From Acarospora socialis (lineage: Eukaryota; Ascomycota; Lecanoromycetes; Acarosporales; Acarosporaceae), in the NCBI GenBank assembly GCA_025617375.2, contig JAMYGW020000003.1, positions 1,674,001 to 1,738,000 on the forward strand: a DNA stretch of 64,000 nucleotides, given 5' to 3'. The position numbers were made by a program, and so were the translations under genes. This document shows positions 60,232 through 64,000 of this stretch, one piece after another. The first letter of the stretch is position 1. The number at the start of each line of letters is the position of its first letter. Under the pieces are notes generated by a model. It was not told the origin of the DNA and made no database searches. It saw only the letters and a list, made by a program, of their open reading frames with translations.

Positions 60232-60705
60232 TTAGCTGATGAAGGTGGACAGATAGTTCCCCACGAAGTTCAGCACCTCCCTTGTAAACCCATCGGGATT
60301 TTCTTCTGCAATGTAATGGCCGGCTTCTTCCACCACAGCCACCTCAAAATTTCCGTGCTTATGAAGCTCATTGAACATCTCCAAGGCTTCAATTTTATGC
60401 GCGCTTTTCTCCCCACTGAGTGCCATGGCCGGAACCTTACTTTTCCCGTTCTCGTCTATCCAGTCACGATTCTCTTGTGCATCAACCTCAAAGGCCCTAT
60501 AAACCTCCATTGCACACCTTGTAGCTTCAGGCTGCGAGTACATCTCAGCATAATGATCCAAATCTGTGGTAGATATAGCTGCCGTATTGTAGAGAAGCTT
60601 GGAGAAGAAATGATTAAGGTAGATGCACTCTCAGCCTTTTATCAAGGCTTCTGGCAGATCTAGTACGCTGTGGAAGATAAAATGGAACTGCTAGTACCCC
60701 CCGCC
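60232..60705 (-). pseudogene. Alpha/beta-hydrolase remnant, C-terminal half
   Basis: About 156 codons of an epoxide-hydrolase/dehalogenase-type alpha/beta hydrolase. Seen: FHSVLDLPEALIKG, NHFFSKLLYNTAA, DHYAEMYSQPEATRCAMEVY, a VPAMALSGEKS strand, and catalytic-histidine region EAGHYIAEENPDGF. Two in-frame stops interrupt it, TGA at 60,631-60,633 (where CGA/Arg is expected) and TAG at 60,691-60,693 (TGG/Trp plausible). Both are explained by single C-to-T or G-to-A changes. The N-terminal half, with the nucleophile elbow, is absent. The 110-codon 3' part (60,232-60,561) is still open. Probably a dead gene at the edge of the mutated block. Confidence 0.75.
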
Positions 60706-60730
60706 AAACCTCCCGCGATTTAGCCAACAC

Positions 60731-61236
60731 TTAAACATCTGGTGAAGCTTCAGGGCCTTTGGTCAGTACCGGCCCCACGGGGTCAGGCCCAAAGTCGAGA
60801 AGAACATGGTTATCGTTGATATAGCAGGTGCAGGCATTCATACATTGTCGCACCAGAATCTGAAGGTTTTCATTGGGCGATGCTCTATGGCAGAAGACTC
60901 GATATCGGATCCCATGTGGGTCAAGCTTGTCCCAAATGCAGCTGCAGTTGGCTTCCTGAATGCACTGTTGGTAGAGAGTAAAGTGTGGATGAAAGAAGGG
61001 TGGAGGAGCATCCATCAAAGGGCACCGCAATTGCTGCTCAGAGAGGAATGTTAGTAAGATGTGGGGAGCAAAGAGGGTAGAATGAAGGGTTGATGGCTTG
61101 GGGGAGAAGGGCAAGGGCATGTACATACGGCTTGAATAGGCCTCTGGATAGCTGGGGGAGCGGTGTGTGTGAGGTGAATAGAAACTCTCTGTGAGAACGG
61201 AAGCACAAGGATGAGGAGGGCTGTCAAGGTCATCAT
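60731..61236 (-). CDS. Small secreted cysteine-rich protein, effector-like
   Basis: Model: complement of 60731-61033 and 61129-61236; 136 aa. The 95-nt intron has a GTATGT donor, TACTAAC branch point and GAGCAG acceptor, and falls in phase 0. The N-terminus MMTLTALLILVLPFSQR is a signal-peptide-like hydrophobic segment. The mature part has eight cysteines, including QQCIQEANCSCIW, VFCHR and QCMNACTCY. No family recognised. Size, signal peptide, cysteine content and position 2 kb from a repeat block match the profile of fungal effector candidates, but function is not shown. The start is the first ATG (the second residue is also Met). Confidence 0.7.
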
Positions 61237-62765
61237 TTTTGCTGAGTTCAGATGTGAAATGAAGTGTGCAAAGATATCAAATAGAGAAAAGGCAGAACAA
61301 GGATCTCTTTATCTTGTGAAGCAAATGAAGAGGACAGTTATAAACTCATAGATCTACACATCTCTATTTGATTGCCCAGAATGTGGAAAGAAGGAAAGGA
61401 AATGTTTCATCTTGAGTGAGTGCGTGGAACGGTTTGTGATATGTAGGTTTGAAACAATGTTGTATGTAGTTTGGGGCGCAGCCTCACCAATTAGTGAAAC
61501 TCGGCTTGAGCTTGGAGATCGCTTGGTGTGATTTTGTTCTTGGCGGAAGAGCGGATCTGGGATGGAGATCTTGATATGAATCAGGCAACGGCTTGGCAAG
61601 GAGTTACTAGATTAGACAATGAAGAGCAAGTATGCTCTGAATGATGCTTTTTGGTGGGAATGCGTTGCGTTTACCTAAGCATCATATCGTACACTTTCAA
61701 GCTTTAACATCTATACAAAGTACGCCTCACTCAAAGTCTAGTGACTGTCTTCTACCACTGCACCACAAAGGAATCCCAGGGACTAGAACTAGAGAAACTT
61801 TGCACATGTCACTTGTTTTCTCTGATCTTAATTAAATGACACCATTTATTATAGCAAATTATCTGAATCAGAGCAGTCAGCTCAAGAGATTAAACTTGCA
61901 CAGTACAGATTGAAAGTCATTTGAGTAATTCACATATCAACTCTTCAACAGCATTTACATATTGATAGCACTTGACTGCCTGCTTAGCATGCAGCAGTAG
62001 GAAATATTTACACCATTTCTTTACCATTATTCTACCTGGAGTCAAGATGCTCTCTATCATGCAGTTGTGACTTTACATGCTATGCCATTCAGCTTTTGCT
62101 CTTGTTTTGTATCTCTCAGCGAGATCTCTCTCCCAGTTGCCACTTCGCCGTCGCAATGCTGCACCCTTACCACCGATATCCTGTCATCTGAATTGACTGT
62201 TGGAGTAAGAGTAGCGGTGCAAGCCTTGATGACAGGTTTTCATGTGGAACGCAGAAACTCTATCTTGAAACGCAGGAAGCTGCATCTGAGCTTCTTCAAG
62301 GACCTCAACTTCAAGGCTGAGTCGCCGATTGTACTTATGCCTGGCTTGTGACCGAAGTTCATCTCCACTTATTGGCGCAAAGTGCGTTTTACTTTCTACG
62401 TGGTTTCTTCCGCCCCAATGTTATGCCCTGAAGATGCTTCTTCCGCAAATATTCTGCCTTGGAAGCTGTAGTCATATAACTCGCACGGTGTATAGCTGCG
62501 CAATGACCACATCTCAGACGCGGCCTTCCTGCTTCATGTCTGCCTTCGAGACTGCCTTTTCCTATTCACGCTATGCAGGGTAGTCCTCAGTCACAAGGCT
62601 CAGCTTGATGATGCGAGAAATCTATTGACCTTTCAGTCTTCTGTTCAATGTGCTTCTTGCACAGTCTGCAGAACAGCAGTATATACCTACTTCTGTGACT
62701 TCTGGGTTTTTTCCCTCAATTTTCATCCACCATCCTTAGTTACCATTCAATCGTACAAGATCACC
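61237..62765. other. Intergenic region between divergent secreted-protein genes
   Basis: 1.5 kb with mildly AT-rich stretches (61,800-62,050). Open frames at 62,067-62,351 and 62,329-62,583 (+) show no family, signal or codon bias I trust. Promoters of both flanking genes are expected here. Confidence 0.45.
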
Positions 62766-63698
62766 ATGCGCTACAGTAGCTTTTACCATATTGTGCTCGC
62801 AACTGTTGCAGCTGCATCCGCAATCGTCTATGCTCCACCGTCAGGCTTCAAGGGAGGAGCTCCTTTCATCCTTAGAAGCAATCCCCAACAGGATAACGCG
62901 GTGGATTTCGCAAATAAATACGGTCAGTGGTCCTAAGGGAGAAGATATGAGCCATGAAACCCTGTTTAGAAGAAAATACTGACTATGGTGGCGATAGTCT
63001 CTCGTAAGTCCATGTGTTTACGCTACCTACTACCCGTGACCTCCAAACCTTCCATGGTAATCATCTACATGACGACTTTCTGACCAGTCAGATCATCATC
63101 TCAATTGTGGCAATTCCTACCTGAGCCTGGGAGACAAGTCAAAAGCAAGCGTTTTCAATATTGTGAACGACACCGTTGTTGTTTGTGGCACAAACTCGCC
63201 GGTGTCCATCTCTCTATATCCCGCTGGGACCAACGTCAAGATCAATCCTGATGGAAGCTCTGTTGCTACTGCCCCCAATGGGACTGTGCTCGAACCCAAT
63301 GGGCCTGCTCAATTTCGAACACCTATATTGAGTACTGACATTGAAACTCCACAGTAAGCATTCCTCCTGTCGTCCTGTTCTCATTGGAAACACAGATCTA
63401 GTGAACACACAAAGTAATGACTGACCTGTGACAGCGCCGATCCAACCAAGAACTATGGCTTACTTTTCGATGAGATTCGTTTCTGTGGTTGGGGAGGTGA
63501 GTAGTAATCAACTGTTCTTGTCCAGGACCGTGGGCCCAGCTTTCATGACGGCAGTATGCTGATGCTCAAGTAGCTTGCAAACATCCTGTTGAGGGTGATA
63601 AAGACTGCATTGATATCTATTGGCAGAGGTGTCCGGGCCGTAATACAGGCCCTCCCGGTTGTTCGACCATGTTCTTGATGACGAAACCTGCAACTTAG
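62766..63698 (+). CDS. Secreted cysteine-containing protein, multi-exon, unknown family
   Basis: The N-terminus MRYSSFYHIVLATVAAASA is a clear signal-peptide-like sequence. Supported exons: 62766-62922, 63088 (or 63091)-63353, 63435-63496 and 63574-63698. The last three share one frame with good splice sites (donors GTAAGC and GTGAGT). Mature sequence includes HLNCGNSYLSLGDKSK, VVVCGTNSPVS, LFDEIRFCGWGG, ACKHPVEGDKDCIDIYWQRC and PPGCS, with seven cysteines. The first junction is unsettled: a single long intron (62,923-63,090) keeps frame; an extra short exon at 62,970-63,003 reads plausibly but leaves the wrong phase. No family recognised; could be an effector-like protein. Confidence 0.6.
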
Positions 63699-64000
63699 TG
63701 CTCTTAGCCTAAGTCTCTGAGCACCAAGGTCGGAGCTATGCTCATGTGCATTTCAAGCTCACAGGATGTATCCACATAGTGGTTCTATAGAGATTCGGTA
63801 CCTACATGTAGAAACTTGAATATCCGGAGAAATTAATGTTGCTGTTGAAGTGACATTCCATTTTGTCACTTCCCTTCGCTATATTCACATTCTTCTTCTA
63901 ATGTGCAAAGGAAACGCCACAAGTGTTCCTCCCTGCCTAAGGGGTGGTAAACAACTGCTGCCTCGCCAATGAGTAAGCGGGTACATACGCGCCGATCGCT
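63699..64000. other. 3' flank, no gene seen
   Basis: Terminal 300 bp; downstream region of the secreted protein. No open frame or RNA gene recognised. Confidence 0.5.

Noticed and set aside
62067-62583. Two small plus-strand genes before the secreted protein
   Set aside because: They overlap each other, have no recognisable domain and no credible signal peptide or intron structure.
1-64000. CRISPR arrays or rRNA genes
   Set aside because: No spaced identical repeats of the right kind and no rRNA signature sequence were seen.

Overview
This is a nuclear window from a filamentous ascomycete (Pezizomycotina; a dothideomycete is plausible but not proven). The evidence is short 48-66 nt introns with GTRNGT donors and CTAAC/CTGAC branch points, filamentous-fungal gene families (IEC3, an NBR1-type receptor with four ZZ fingers, a Mit1-like remodeler), and mutated AT-rich repeat DNA that resembles repeat-induced point mutation (RIP). 

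Layout: (1) 1-22,440 is a gene-rich block of ordinary composition. In order it holds a protein kinase (-), the INO80 subunit IEC3 (-), the nucleolar RNA-binding protein Nop13 (+), a Barentsz/CASC3-type protein (+), an NBR1-like selective-autophagy receptor (+), a pepsin-like aspartic protease (+) and a Mit1-like PHD/chromo/SNF2 remodeler (-). (2) About 22,950-58,650 is an AT-rich block with no intact host gene. It is a nest of mobile-element fossils built around a ruined DUF3435 (tyrosine-recombinase-like) gene. By matching long terminal repeats and 5-bp target duplications I delimited a Ty3/gypsy copy (25,345-31,514) carrying a 323-bp TRIM-like insertion; a second, reverse-strand Ty3/gypsy (31,966-42,810) carrying a 2.9-kb gag/protease-only LTR element (35,281-38,195); a Ty1/copia copy (46,076-51,535); two partial Ty3 copies; and a TA-flanked MITE interrupted by a much less mutated solo LTR (57,830-58,190). 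(3) 58,700-64,000 returns to normal composition but looks accessory. It has an oxidoreductase gene with a frameshift, an alpha/beta-hydrolase remnant with two stops, and two small secreted Cys-containing proteins that resemble effector candidates.

The most unusual signal is the mutation pattern of the AT-rich block. CC, GG and CG are almost absent, while CA, CT, TG, AG and GC stay common. The hypermutation therefore hit C before C or G and spared C before A, the reverse of the classic CpA preference of RIP. A lightly mutated LTR copy in the same window allows direct comparison, and suggests that CpG was lost first and CpC later.

The host genes on the left do not form one pathway. Two are chromatin factors (IEC3, Mit1-like) and two act on RNA (Nop13, Barentsz-like). 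Gene models were built by eye from splice signals and reading-frame continuity; exon joins are given in each entry.
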